DNA from: CAZYVU01 sp964651435
GTDB lineage: Bacteria > Desulfobacterota > Syntrophorhabdia > Syntrophorhabdales > CAYQXL01
Direction of reading: 5' to 3'
NCBI GenBank assembly: GCA_964651435.1
Contig: CAZYVU010000038.1
Span: 1-29,063, forward strand
DNA length: 29,063 nt
The notes under the pieces were generated by a model that was not told the DNA's origin, ran no database searches, and saw nothing but the letters and a program-made list of their open reading frames with translations. Each line of letters begins with the position of its first letter. The stretch's first letter is position 1. Of the stretch, positions 14,483-21,967 are shown piece after piece. Both the position numbers and the translations under genes were made by a program.

Positions 14483-15216
14483 ATGACGACGATCCCGTTG
14501 GTGAGGCGCTGATAGCTTACGGTGGAAAACCCGATTTCTTTTAGTAGCGATGCCACCCGGTCCGGGGGCGGAAAGACCCGAACGGACTCGTGGAGATAGC
14601 GGTATGGTGTGGTTTCCCCCGCTATGATGCGGCCGAGAAGGGGCATGAGGGTGCGGGAATAGACGTTGTAGGCCAGCCGAAATAGGGTGCTGACGGGCAT
14701 GGAGAATTCGAGGCAGACAAAGGTGCCCCCGTCCTTCAGCACTCGAAAGGACTCGCGTAAGCCCTGCTCCGGGTGAATCAGGTTCCTGATGCCGAACCCG
14801 ACGATGACCCCGTCGACAGAGTTGTCGCCGACAGCCATAACCTCGGCGTCACCCTCGACGAAGCCGATCTTCCCGGACAGCCCATGGTGGACACTCTTGG
14901 TCCTGCCCACCTCCATCATCGCCCGGTTGATGTCGTATACCGCCACGAAACCGCTGCCGTGCCCCATGCGGCGGGCGACGAGCAGGGCTATGTCCGCCGT
15001 GCCTCCGCAGAGGTCCAGGACCCGGTCTGTGGGCTTCGGGCCCAAGGCCCCGACGGCCCTTTTTTTCCAGAGGTGATGGAGACCCAGGCTGAGCACCGTG
15101 TCGGCCCTATCGTAGCGGCGTGCGATGCGGTCGAAGTGGTCGTCGACGAGGCGGCGCTTGTCTGCGGCCGCAACCTTCCGGAACCCATAATCGACCTTTT
15201 CGCTCTTCACCGTCAC
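14428..15216 (-). CDS. ubiE: UbiE/MenG-type quinone C-methyltransferase
   Basis: This 262-residue class I methyltransferase has the UbiE signature blocks: DHFDRIARRYDRADTVLSLG near the start, SAM motif I VLDLCGGTADIA, GDAEVMAVGDNSVDGVIVGFGIRNL, and RVLKDGGTFVCLEFSMP. UbiE methylates the demethyl form of menaquinone and/or ubiquinone using SAM. In an anaerobe with this cytochrome complement menaquinone is the likely product, which would link it to the quinone-dependent cytochrome b at 1718, but that is inference. The family core ends at about GIVVIYRAVKG; the last 11 residues are an extension over the 55-base convergent overlap with the DUF1460 gene. The upstream region carries TCGACA repeats. 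Confidence 0.93.
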   Translation of the reverse strand: MTVKSEKVDYGFRKVAAADKRRLVDDHFDRIARRYDRADTVLSLGLHHLWKKRAVGALGPKPTDRVLDLCGGTADIALLVARRMGHGSGFVAVYDINRAMMEVGRTKSVHHGLSGKIGFVEGDAEVMAVGDNSVDGVIVGFGIRNLIHPEQGLRESFRVLKDGGTFVCLEFSMPVSTLFRLAYNVYSRTLMPLLGRIIAGETTPYRYLHESVRVFPPPDRVASLLKEIGFSTVSYQRLTNGIVVIYRAVKGLTTIMPGRSAR

Positions 15217-15288
15217 TTACATAACCTGCTTTTCATCGTGGAATCAACAAGAAAGGGGTTAGCCACCGGGAGCGGCCGAGACGAATAG

Positions 15289-15346
15289 TCGACAATGCTG
15301 TCGACAAAACTTCGACATATCGACATTTTGGTCACCAAATTGGTGC
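15289..15346. promoter_or_regulatory. Four TCGACA repeats and a TTTGGTCACCAAA palindrome
   Basis: TCGACA occurs at 15289, 15301, 15312 and 15320, four copies in 37 bases with 12-, 11- and 8-base steps. Directly after comes a perfect 13-base palindrome, TTTGGTCACCAAA (15327-15339), and a third half-site TTGGTG (15341-15346). It lies upstream of the leftward methyltransferase gene and of a possible small rightward frame at 15363. It looks like an operator region; the binding protein is unknown. Confidence 0.4.
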
Positions 15347-15362
15347 CTGGAGAGGAGAACGG

Positions 15363-15608
15363 ATGACACCCAACGAACCAGAAGGGGGTTTTCAGGGGAA
15401 GGCAGAGTTTGGCACGGACATTGCATATAATATAGCCATGATAGCAAGGGCGACAGAAAAAAGGAAAGCAGAGATGAAAAAGGATAGTCGTCACGGAGCT
15501 ACAGAGATTATGCCAACCACAGGGAACACCGGCTTTGCGGTCCCCAGCCTACCCCCCCCACCCCTTACGCGGGCCGGTGTTCACCCTCCTTTCTTGATGG
15601 CCGGTTAA
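15363..15608 (+). CDS. Possible small protein of unknown function (doubtful)
   Basis: An 81-codon frame begins at an ATG with a good ribosome site (GAGAGGAG, 5 bases away). The product has no recognised domain. It contains an amphipathic, basic middle (ARATEKRKAEMKKDSRHG) and a proline run (LPPPPL) encoded where it overlaps the 3' end of ampG on the other strand. Upstream are the TCGACA/TTTGGTCACCAAA sites, and a consensus sigma-54 promoter lies inside it at 15410. Starting instead at the internal ATG 15438 (MIARATEKRKAEMKK) would place it about a dozen bases after the sigma-54 box. I do not recognise a homologue and it may be non-coding. Confidence 0.25.
   Translation: MTPNEPEGGFQGKAEFGTDIAYNIAMIARATEKRKAEMKKDSRHGATEIMPTTGNTGFAVPSLPPPPLTRAGVHPPFLMAG
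15410..15425 (+). promoter_or_regulatory. Consensus sigma-54 (RpoN) promoter
   Basis: TGGCACGGACATTGCA matches the -24/-12 consensus TGGCACG-N4-TTGCA at every defined base, on the plus strand. The start site would fall near 15437. Transcription would run into the convergent 3' end of ampG, giving a short RNA, a small protein or an antisense transcript. An overlapping TATAAT at 15426-15431 could alternatively be a sigma-70 -10 box, though no good -35 is present. Confidence 0.55.
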
Positions 15609-16868
15609 TAGATCGATGGGCTGCCGGAGTCTCATCAGCAGGATGAGGCCCGGCAGCGCGGCCAACGCAGTCACAGCAAAGAAGACCACCCAGCCAACGC
15701 CCTCAACGAGATACCCGGCAGTAGGCGACACGGCAACCCTTCCGACAGCCGAAAGAGACGACAGCAGGGCAAACTGCGTGGCGCTGTACCGGGGATTGCA
15801 CAGGGTCATCAGAAAGGCCACAAAGGCCGCCGTACCCATGCCGCCGGAGATGTTCTCGAAGGCAACGGCAAAGACCATGGCGGGATAGCTCTTTCCCACC
15901 CATGCCAAAAACAGAAAGGACAGGTTAGAGACCATCTGGAGCACGCCGAAGAGGAGCAGGGACCGAAAAAGCCCCAGCTTTATCATGAGGGTGCCCCCGA
16001 AAAGGGCGCCTACGACGGTGGCGGCAAGACCCATGCCCTTGTTGATGACACCCACGTCCGTTGCCGAGAATCCGACGCCGCGAAGGAGAAACGTTGTCGT
16101 GAGGGCTCCTGCGTACGCATCCCCCATCTTGTAAAGGACGATAAGGAGAAGAAAGAGGGCCGCCGAGGGCCGGGACAGAAAATCGTGGAATGCGCCGTAG
16201 ACGGCTTCCTTGATGTTGACGGGAGGCGCGACCGACTCGGCGGGGCTGCGGCCGAAAAGCGTACCCGCCATGCCTGCGGCCATGCAGCCGGCCATTATTA
16301 AATAGGTCGTGCGCCATCCGATGTGGTCGGCCATGATAAGGGCCAGGGCCCCGGCCATGAGGAGGGCGATGCGGTAGCCCAGGACGAATACGGCGGCCCC
16401 GAGGCCCCGCTCCGCCTCGGGCAGCACGTCGGTTCGGTAGGCATCGATGACGATGTCCTGGGAGGCCGAGACGAAAGCGAGGGCCAAAGCGGTGAGGGCA
16501 AAAGCCAGGGGCGCCCGCTCCGGCGCAAAGAAGACCATGAGCACGATGGCCGCCACGATGCAGGCCTGGGCCAGCAGTATCCATCCCCGCCGGCGTCCGA
16601 GCCAGGGGGGAGCAAAGCGATCCATTAAAGGGGCCCAGAGAAACTTGACGGCATAGGGCAGCCCGACGAGCGAAAAGATGCCGATGGTGCGCAGATCGAG
16701 GCCGGCCATGGTGAGCCAGGCCTGGAGTGTGCCCGTCGTCAGCGGAAGGGGAAGCCCCGAAGCAAACCCGAGAAGCACCATGACGGCCATGCGCCTGCTC
16801 GCGAAGATGGAAAGATAGTGACCAAATTTTGGATTGTGGAGTTTGGATTTTGAATTGTCGTCAGCCAT
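15549..16868 (-). CDS. ampG: AmpG muropeptide permease (MFS)
   Basis: This 439-residue major-facilitator protein has about twelve helices and strong AmpG blocks: LLGFASGLPLPLTTGTLQAW, LPYAVKFLWAPLMDR, LGRRRGW and ASQDIVIDAYRTDVLPEAERG. AmpG imports GlcNAc-anhydroMurNAc muropeptides into the cytoplasm for cell-wall recycling and, in some bacteria, for control of beta-lactamase induction. nagA and a DUF1460 amidase-like gene nearby fit the same pathway. Homology begins at about YLSIFASRR (residue 18); the preceding NSKSKLHNPKF is encoded by a short AATCCAAA/AACTCC-type repeat, so the N-terminus appears repeat-derived or the start lies elsewhere. A GGAGGG lies rather far upstream of the ATG. Confidence 0.95.
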   Translation of the reverse strand: MADDNSKSKLHNPKFGHYLSIFASRRMAVMVLLGFASGLPLPLTTGTLQAWLTMAGLDLRTIGIFSLVGLPYAVKFLWAPLMDRFAPPWLGRRRGWILLAQACIVAAIVLMVFFAPERAPLAFALTALALAFVSASQDIVIDAYRTDVLPEAERGLGAAVFVLGYRIALLMAGALALIMADHIGWRTTYLIMAGCMAAGMAGTLFGRSPAESVAPPVNIKEAVYGAFHDFLSRPSAALFLLLIVLYKMGDAYAGALTTTFLLRGVGFSATDVGVINKGMGLAATVVGALFGGTLMIKLGLFRSLLLFGVLQMVSNLSFLFLAWVGKSYPAMVFAVAFENISGGMGTAAFVAFLMTLCNPRYSATQFALLSSLSAVGRVAVSPTAGYLVEGVGWVVFFAVTALAALPGLILLMRLRQPIDLLTGHQERRVNTGPRKGWGG

Positions 16869-16945
16869 CTACTCTTTACGGCCCTCCACGCCCTCCGAAC
16901 TCGATACTTTGCGCTTCCCCCCCATCCCTCGTGTGGTATGCTTTG

Positions 16946-17169
16946 TTCTGACTTCTGACTTCTGACTTCTGACTTCTGACTTCTGACTTCTGACTTCTGA
17001 CTTCTGANNNNNNNNNNNNNNNNNNNNNNNNNNNNNNNNNNNNNNNNNNNNNNNNNNNNNNNNNNNNNNNNNNNNNNNNNNNNNNNNNNNNNNNNNNNNN
17101 NNNNNNNCTGACTTCTGACTTCTGACTTCTGACTTCTGACTTCTGACTTCTGACTTCTGACTCCTGACT
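16946..17169. repeat. TTCTGAC heptamer tandem repeat interrupted by a 100-N gap
   Basis: Perfect 7-base units TTCTGAC run for about nine copies before the gap (16946-17007) and about nine after it (17108-17169, the last as TCCTGAC). The 100 N at 17008-17107 stand for unassembled repeat, so the true length is unknown. Period 7 gives a 7-residue periodic peptide (RSQKSEV on the minus strand) with no stop, so an open frame here is an artefact. A short hairpin GACTGT-CGG-ACAGTC (17166-17180) closes the array. Confidence 0.95.
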
Positions 17170-17242
17170 GTCGGACAGTCTAACAGAATGGCCCCCGCGT
17201 CACAACTAATGAAACGGCCCGCTATTCCTGTATACATTTCCC

Positions 17243-17306
17243 TTGACATTAAAAAAGCCTTTTGATACCGTAGCGTTGTCCCGTAAGGGGCTTGGGGCAG
17301 GGTATC
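17243..17306 (+). promoter_or_regulatory. Candidate promoter and structured leader of the large surface protein
   Basis: TTGACA (17243-17248) is a perfect -35 hexamer, but the -10 at the expected spacing is weak (TACCGT or GATACC). Downstream, GATACC (17264-17269) pairs with GGTATC (17301-17306), enclosing a smaller CCC-GTAA-GGG hairpin. The ribosome site GAGGAGG is at 17341-17347. The stem could be a regulatory leader or part of a repeat; it does not match the GEMM (cyclic dinucleotide) riboswitch core. Confidence 0.35.
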
Positions 17307-17352
17307 GATTAGTGCCAATAAGCTGCAAAAGAACGCTTTTGAGGAGGTTCAC

Positions 17353-20300
17353 ATGATGGGCGACGGGAATCGGTCCACCTTCGGGGTAATGCTTGCCATC
17401 CTGGTTGTGGCCACAGCGCTCTTTTTCTCGATGCCGGCAGTAGGTTTGGCCCTTGTCGACTACGACGGGTTTGGAGGGACGGGGATCGACAACGAGAAGT
17501 GGAGCGCATACGAACTGGTCCGCGATATTCAGGACGGAAAAGCGCGGCTCGGTGTCCGAAGTTCCCGGCTGAGCAACGCCCCTGTCATGGCTTCGCTCGA
17601 CTTCCCGACCCCTCAGAGCGTCTACGCAATCGAGACCACCGTCGTCTTCGCAGGCTGGAACAATCCCAGTGGCGCTGCCGCCATGCTGTCGGCGGGCGGG
17701 AGGTTCTACAACGACGGCTCGGGCTCGGCCGGCTCATACATGGGCGACATCCGGGCCGATGTGCGTATCGGCGGGCTCGGTACAACGCCCACAGCCTCAT
17801 GGATCGTGAGCCGGCACACGGGAACGACGGACCCCAACCCCACGGAACCCGTCGCCGCGGGCAACTTCTCCATAACCCCCGAGGTGGGGGGCACCTACAG
17901 GCTCTACATCCGCTGGAACGGTACGAGTTTTACCTTCCGCTTCAACGGCGAGGAGAAGACATACACGCCGCCACACGGTACCCGCCTCGACGCCAACCGG
18001 CCCTTCAAGCAGATATACGCCCGCATTTCGAACAACTCCGGCAAGGAAGCCGGCATCAGGGGGTGGTTCGACGACGTGCGGATCAATGACCAGGCAGTTC
18101 TCTACGACGATTTCCTGCAAGCGGCCATCGACCCGGCGAAGTGGCCGACCTGCGAGTCGGCGCGACATATCGTCGACGGGAGGCTCAGAATCAAGGCGCG
18201 GACAGGGCCGGCAAGCACGGCGCCCCTGCACAACAGCCTGAGCGTCATCGCCCCGGCCACAATCATGGGCATGGAGGCGAAGATTACCCCTATAGTCCTT
18301 CACTCTGTCTCTGGTTCCAGCGTGAGCGCCAGGGTCCAGGGCGGGTGGTTTTACAACGATGGTACACCGGGGGGCGGGTACGTGGGCGATGTGAGTGCCT
18401 TTGTGGGCATAGAATCCCAGGACGGGGCAGCGCCCGCAGCGGTCTGGTACGTGGTGAAAGGTACGGACCCTGCAAACCCGGACCTCTCGTCCCTCATCAT
18501 GTCGGGGACCTTCACGAAGCCCATCGTCTTGGGGAACACCTACAGAGCCTTCCTCAGTTGGGACGGCGCGAAGTTTACGTTTCGCTTTGACGACGAGGAA
18601 GTGGTCTATGCCCCCACCACAGAACTCAAGCCGCCGAATAACCTTCCCTGGTGGCACCTCCGGGTTCGCATCCGCCAGTCGATGGGCCTCGATGTGACCG
18701 GCGAGGCCTATTTCGATGACGTGAAGGTCGAGTACATCGCCGCCGACCTGCCCCGGACAGGCCAGGCCAGGTGCTACGCCGCATCGGGCATGGAGGTTCC
18801 CTGCGCGGGGACAGGCCAGGACGGAGACCTTCAGACCGGCGTAGCGTGGCCCGAGCCCCGCTTCTCCGTGACCTACTGTAATGACTCGGGCCCCTGTGCG
18901 GACCAGAGCGCCGACTGCGACGGCAATCCGGGCAATGACGTGATAGCGGATGCCCTGACGGGGATCATGTGGCCAAGATATGGGAATCTCACCTCCGGCA
19001 CGCTCAACTGGGGGGATGCGGTGAGCTACGCCAACGGCCTATCGCTGTGTGGCCTTGGCTACTGGAGGCTCCCCAACATCAATGAGCTGGAGAGCCTTGT
19101 CAATGCCGGCGTGTCGAACACGACGACGTGGCTCCTTGCGCAGGGGTTCGTCAACGTTCAGCCCTTGCGCTACTGGTCATCGACAACTGTTTCGGGAGAT
19201 ACGGGCCAGGCCCTGGATGTCAACATCGGTGACGGCAACATCTCCTACAACGGCAAGAGCCTCAATGACCGCTACGTCCTGCCCTGCAAAGAATGGAACC
19301 GGATGTGGGCGCCTGCCCCGGTTTGGCGGACGGGCCAGGAGGCGAGTTATTGGTTCGGTGACGATGGCGACGAACGGTTCGGGCTGGTGTGGCCGGCGCC
19401 GCGGTTTGTAGAGAGCGGGGACTGCGTCATTGATAGGCTCACGGGCCTCATGTGGGCGAAGAATGCACGCCTTGCCGGCTCTGCCCTGGGATGGACGGAT
19501 GCAATGGCATACGCCGGCAGCCTTTCCCTCTGCGGCTACAGAGACTGGAAGCTTCCGAACCGTAAGGAGCTCCGCAGCCTCGCCGACTACTCGCAAAGCG
19601 GGCCGGCACTGCCCGCCGGGCACCCTTTTAGCGGCGTGATGACCCACTATTGGACCTCGACGACGACGGGCAGCACAGACCAGGCCTGGGTAATGAACAT
19701 GGGGAACGGGACCTTTGCTGCCCCTTCGTACAGCAAGTACGCGACATATGACGCGTGGCCCGTTCGCAATACGCTCACCGGGCCGGGACCAGGCACGCAG
19801 TACGCGCTGACCGTCGGCAAATCGGGACCAGGCAGCGGTACAGTCACTAGTTCGCCCCCGGGCATCTCCTGCGGTGAGGACTGCAGCGAGTCTTATCTCC
19901 CCGGAACGGTCGTCACCCTTACCCCCACGCCTGATGCCAACGCCGTCTTCGCTTACTGGTCCGGCGCCTGCACGGGGGAGACCCCCACCTGTATTGTCAC
20001 CATGAACGCCGATACGGCGGTGAACGTCGTCTTCGTCCCCGTAAAGACGAAGGGAGTGAAGCTTACGGTAAGCAAGGTAGCGGTAAGCAAGGGGGGCGGT
20101 ACCGTCACCTCCAGCGATGGCGCCATCAATTGCGGGAAGGACTGTGCCGAAGACTTCTATCCAGGTGCTCCTGCCCTCCTCACCGCTGTGGCCAACCCCG
20201 ACTCCGTCTTTGCCGGCTGGACGGGCTGTCCCTCCCCCTCCGGGACCACCTGCTCCCTCACCATGGACAAGGCCAAGGCCGTCAAGGCGACCTTCATCGG

Positions 20301-20835
20301 CCCCTCCCTCCTCGCTGTAGGCAAGGCGTCGGTGAACAAGGGCAAAGGCACCGTCACCAGTTCCCCCTCCGGTATCGACTGCGGCCCCTCCTGTACTGCG
20401 GCCAAGGCAGGCTTCAGGAAGGACACATCTGTCATGTTGACCGCAAGCCCCGATCCCACCTCCGTCTTTGCCGGCTGGACGGGCTGTCCCTCCCCCTCCG
20501 GGACCACCTGCTCCCTCACCATGGACAAGGCCAAGGCCGTCAAGGCGACCTTCATCGGCCCCTTGCCCCTGAATGTGGCCATCACCCTCAAGAACAAGGC
20601 AACGGGTGCCGTTACGTCCTCTCCCCCCGGCATCTCCTGCCCCGGGGATTGCGCGGAATTGTACCTCTACAACACCACCGTGACCTTGAACGCAGCAGCC
20701 GGCCCCGGCTCCACTTTTACCGGCTGGACGGGCTGCGACTCCGTCGCCACGAACACCTGCACTGTATCGATGACAAAGGCCAAGAGCGTCAAAGCGACGT
20801 TCGACAAGCCGAAGACGACGGCAGGAGCGGAGTAG
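17353..20835 (+). CDS. Large secreted multidomain surface protein (lectin-like, DUF1566/Lcl, Cys-rich repeats)
   Basis: The protein has 1160 residues with a Sec signal (hydrophobic about 12-33). Two related beta-sandwich domains follow (about 34-246 and 248-462), each with a YDGF/YDDF-x-x-x-x-I-D-x-x-KW start, a G.F.ND..G........D.....I middle, a YR.....W....F.FRF core and a W/YFDDV end; they resemble concanavalin A-like folds. Two DUF1566/Lcl C-terminal domains come next (about 475-645 and 655-812: DALTGIMW/DRLTGLMWA, YWRLPNINELESL/DWKLPNRKELRSL, YWSSTT/YWTSTT). The C-terminus has four repeats (from about 816, 903, 986 and 1071) of the divergent InlB type: GTVTSSP.GI.C...C ... F.GWTGC ... 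C...M..AK.V.ATF. Each repeat has two Cys pairs, so disulfides are likely. No sorting signal is seen. It is likely secreted, with an adhesive or substrate-binding role by inference. A GAGGAGG ribosome site supports the start. Confidence 0.88.
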   Translation: MMGDGNRSTFGVMLAILVVATALFFSMPAVGLALVDYDGFGGTGIDNEKWSAYELVRDIQDGKARLGVRSSRLSNAPVMASLDFPTPQSVYAIETTVVFAGWNNPSGAAAMLSAGGRFYNDGSGSAGSYMGDIRADVRIGGLGTTPTASWIVSRHTGTTDPNPTEPVAAGNFSITPEVGGTYRLYIRWNGTSFTFRFNGEEKTYTPPHGTRLDANRPFKQIYARISNNSGKEAGIRGWFDDVRINDQAVLYDDFLQAAIDPAKWPTCESARHIVDGRLRIKARTGPASTAPLHNSLSVIAPATIMGMEAKITPIVLHSVSGSSVSARVQGGWFYNDGTPGGGYVGDVSAFVGIESQDGAAPAAVWYVVKGTDPANPDLSSLIMSGTFTKPIVLGNTYRAFLSWDGAKFTFRFDDEEVVYAPTTELKPPNNLPWWHLRVRIRQSMGLDVTGEAYFDDVKVEYIAADLPRTGQARCYAASGMEVPCAGTGQDGDLQTGVAWPEPRFSVTYCNDSGPCADQSADCDGNPGNDVIADALTGIMWPRYGNLTSGTLNWGDAVSYANGLSLCGLGYWRLPNINELESLVNAGVSNTTTWLLAQGFVNVQPLRYWSSTTVSGDTGQALDVNIGDGNISYNGKSLNDRYVLPCKEWNRMWAPAPVWRTGQEASYWFGDDGDERFGLVWPAPRFVESGDCVIDRLTGLMWAKNARLAGSALGWTDAMAYAGSLSLCGYRDWKLPNRKELRSLADYSQSGPALPAGHPFSGVMTHYWTSTTTGSTDQAWVMNMGNGTFAAPSYSKYATYDAWPVRNTLTGPGPGTQYALTVGKSGPGSGTVTSSPPGISCGEDCSESYLPGTVVTLTPTPDANAVFAYWSGACTGETPTCIVTMNADTAVNVVFVPVKTKGVKLTVSKVAVSKGGGTVTSSDGAINCGKDCAEDFYPGAPALLTAVANPDSVFAGWTGCPSPSGTTCSLTMDKAKAVKATFIGPSLLAVGKASVNKGKGTVTSSPSGIDCGPSCTAAKAGFRKDTSVMLTASPDPTSVFAGWTGCPSPSGTTCSLTMDKAKAVKATFIGPLPLNVAITLKNKATGAVTSSPPGISCPGDCAELYLYNTTVTLNAAAGPGSTFTGWTGCDSVATNTCTVSMTKAKSVKATFDKPKTTAGAE
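20202..20305 (+). repeat. 104-bp exact repeat within the surface-protein gene, copy 1
   Basis: This segment, encoding SVFAGWTGCPSPSG...KAVKATFIG of C-terminal repeat 2, is identical base for base to 20460-20563 in repeat 3, one period (258 bp) away. The flanks have diverged, so identity reflects recent duplication or gene conversion. Confidence 0.9.
20460..20563 (+). repeat. 104-bp exact repeat within the surface-protein gene, copy 2
   Basis: Second copy of the segment at 20202-20305, encoding the second half of C-terminal repeat 3. Confidence 0.9.
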
Positions 20836-20851
20836 AGGGGGGTATTCCGTT

Positions 20852-21068
20852 TGTCAGGTTTGTTATGTTTGTTTGGTTGACTGCCAATGAAACCGAATAA
20901 ACCAGAGAAACGGGAGAAACGGGAGTGAAGGGGAGAATAGTTCGGAGTAAAGAGTTCCTCGTCTGCGACGGGGCAGGCGGAGTTCGGAGTAAAGACAAGA
21001 AGGGAAGAACGCCCCGGCGGAGGGAGCTTTTTGTGAGTCGCGCCTTGGAGCGCGTTCGAGGCGGCGAC
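20852..21068. repeat. Intergenic repeat cluster downstream of the surface-protein gene
   Basis: The cluster holds, in order: a T/G-rich block like that at 10998 (20856-20879), GGAGAAACGGG-type units (20905-20930), and GTTCGGAGTAAAG units flanking a 38-base composite element at 20952-20989 that matches the nagA insertion with four transitions. It ends with a hairpin GTCGCGCCT/AGGCGGCGAC at 21037-21068. No gene is apparent between 20836 and 21225. The last part, from about 21130, is AT-rich and belongs to the toxin promoter region. Confidence 0.7.
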
Positions 21069-21179
21069 TGAAACAGGGAGCAAAGCAACTCTCCGGCGGC
21101 GGGAGGAGCTGGGGCAGGTGGCAACGACAGTAAATTCAGTAATTTAGTTTGTATCCGGCAAACAATGAACATGCTCTTA

Positions 21180-21256
21180 GGAATATCTGAAGAGTACAAA
21201 CGGGATTCATTGATCTAAAAAACAGTTGACCTGATATTCCATAGGGGTTATATTCC
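21180..21256 (+). promoter_or_regulatory. Promoter and operator of the toxin-antitoxin pair
   Basis: TTGACC (21226-21231) and TATATT (21249-21254) are separated by exactly 17 bases, a good sigma-70 promoter. The predicted start site is at or next to the toxin ATG at 21261, and there is no ribosome site. GGAATATC (21180-21187) is an exact inverted copy of GATATTCC (21233-21240), and TATATTCC (21249-21256) is a near copy overlapping the -10. These are likely binding sites for the encoded HTH antitoxin. Confidence 0.6.
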
Positions 21257-21260
21257 TTCC

Positions 21261-21623
21261 ATGGCATGGGACATTGAATATACTAACGAATTTGAAACAT
21301 GGTGGGTCGGTCTGGATGAGGAAGAGCAGATCGATGTTGATGCGATGGTCGGTTTGTTGGAAGAAAAAGGGCCTCATCTGCCATATCCATACAGTTCGGA
21401 TATCAAAGAGACCAAGTACGGGGCAATAAGAGAGTTAAGAATCCAACATAAAGGGAGACCGCATAGAATCCTTTATGCATTTGATCCCCGCAGAGCGGCT
21501 ATCCTGCTTATTGGTGGCAGAAAGACCGGCGGTAAACGTTGGTACGAAAAATATGTGCCATTGGGCGAAAGCATTTACGAGGAACATTTGAAGTCTCTGC
21601 AAGAAGAAGAGGACACAGTATGA
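21261..21623 (+). CDS. RelE/Gp49-type toxin of a type II toxin-antitoxin pair
   Basis: This 120-residue protein is of the phage Gp49-like/DUF891 branch of the RelE superfamily. It has FETWWVGLDEEEQIDVDAMV near the start, then the core IRELRIQHKGRPHRILYAFDPRRAAILLIGG and the ending KTGGKRWYEKYVPLGESIYEEHL. Family members are mRNA interferases that cut mRNA on the ribosome. The toxin precedes the antitoxin, as in HigBA systems, and overlaps it in an ATGA. Base composition and codons (AAA, GAA, ATT-rich) differ from the GC-rich neighbours, which suggests transfer. The start sits directly behind the -10 box, with no Shine-Dalgarno. Confidence 0.92.
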   Translation: MAWDIEYTNEFETWWVGLDEEEQIDVDAMVGLLEEKGPHLPYPYSSDIKETKYGAIRELRIQHKGRPHRILYAFDPRRAAILLIGGRKTGGKRWYEKYVPLGESIYEEHLKSLQEEEDTV

Positions 21624-21967
21624 GCAAACCTTACGGTATGTTGAGAAAAAAAATGAAACCCGCGGCAAGGAAAAAAGCGGCGGAGAAAACAAAGACTTTG
21701 CTTGATGCAATGCCTTTACAGGAATTGCGTCAAGCAAGGAATCTAAGCCAGGAGCAGTTGGCAGAAATGTTGTCTGTCAGGCAGGCTGCCGTATCAAAGC
21801 TTGAGAGGCGGACAGACATGTACATCAGCACATTGAGAAATGTTATCAAAGCAATGGGAGGCGACTTGGAAATCATCGCCAGGTTTCCTGATGGGTCTGT
21901 CCAGATCAGTCAATTTGAAGACATTGCTGCGAAGATAGAAAGCGCAAGTTCTCCGAGTTCCGGTTGA
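21620..21967 (+). CDS. XRE-family HTH antitoxin
   Basis: The start at 21620 (MSKPYGMLRKKMKPAARKKA) overlaps the toxin stop in ATGA; a longer upstream reading is an artefact. The 115-residue product has a basic N-terminal helix, then a Cro/C1-type HTH (LQELRQARNLSQEQLAEMLSVRQAAVSKLERRTDMYISTLRNVIKAMGG) and a short C-terminal toxin-binding part (DLEIIARFPDG). This layout is well known for the antitoxin partner of DUF891 toxins. It should neutralise the toxin and repress the promoter at 21226 through the GATATTCC sites. It shares the AT-leaning codon use of the toxin. Confidence 0.93.
   Translation: MSKPYGMLRKKMKPAARKKAAEKTKTLLDAMPLQELRQARNLSQEQLAEMLSVRQAAVSKLERRTDMYISTLRNVIKAMGGDLEIIARFPDGSVQISQFEDIAAKIESASSPSSG

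Noticed and set aside
16946..17169. Possible CRISPR array
   Set aside because: Unit length is 7 bp with no spacers; it is a simple tandem repeat.
17264..17340. Cyclic-dinucleotide (GEMM) riboswitch ahead of the surface protein
   Set aside because: The conserved GEMM core and tetraloop receptor pieces are not found; only a generic stem is present.
21539..21619. N-terminal extension of the antitoxin
   Set aside because: Overlaps the toxin in another frame and is not part of the known antitoxin family; the ATGA start at 21620 fits better.
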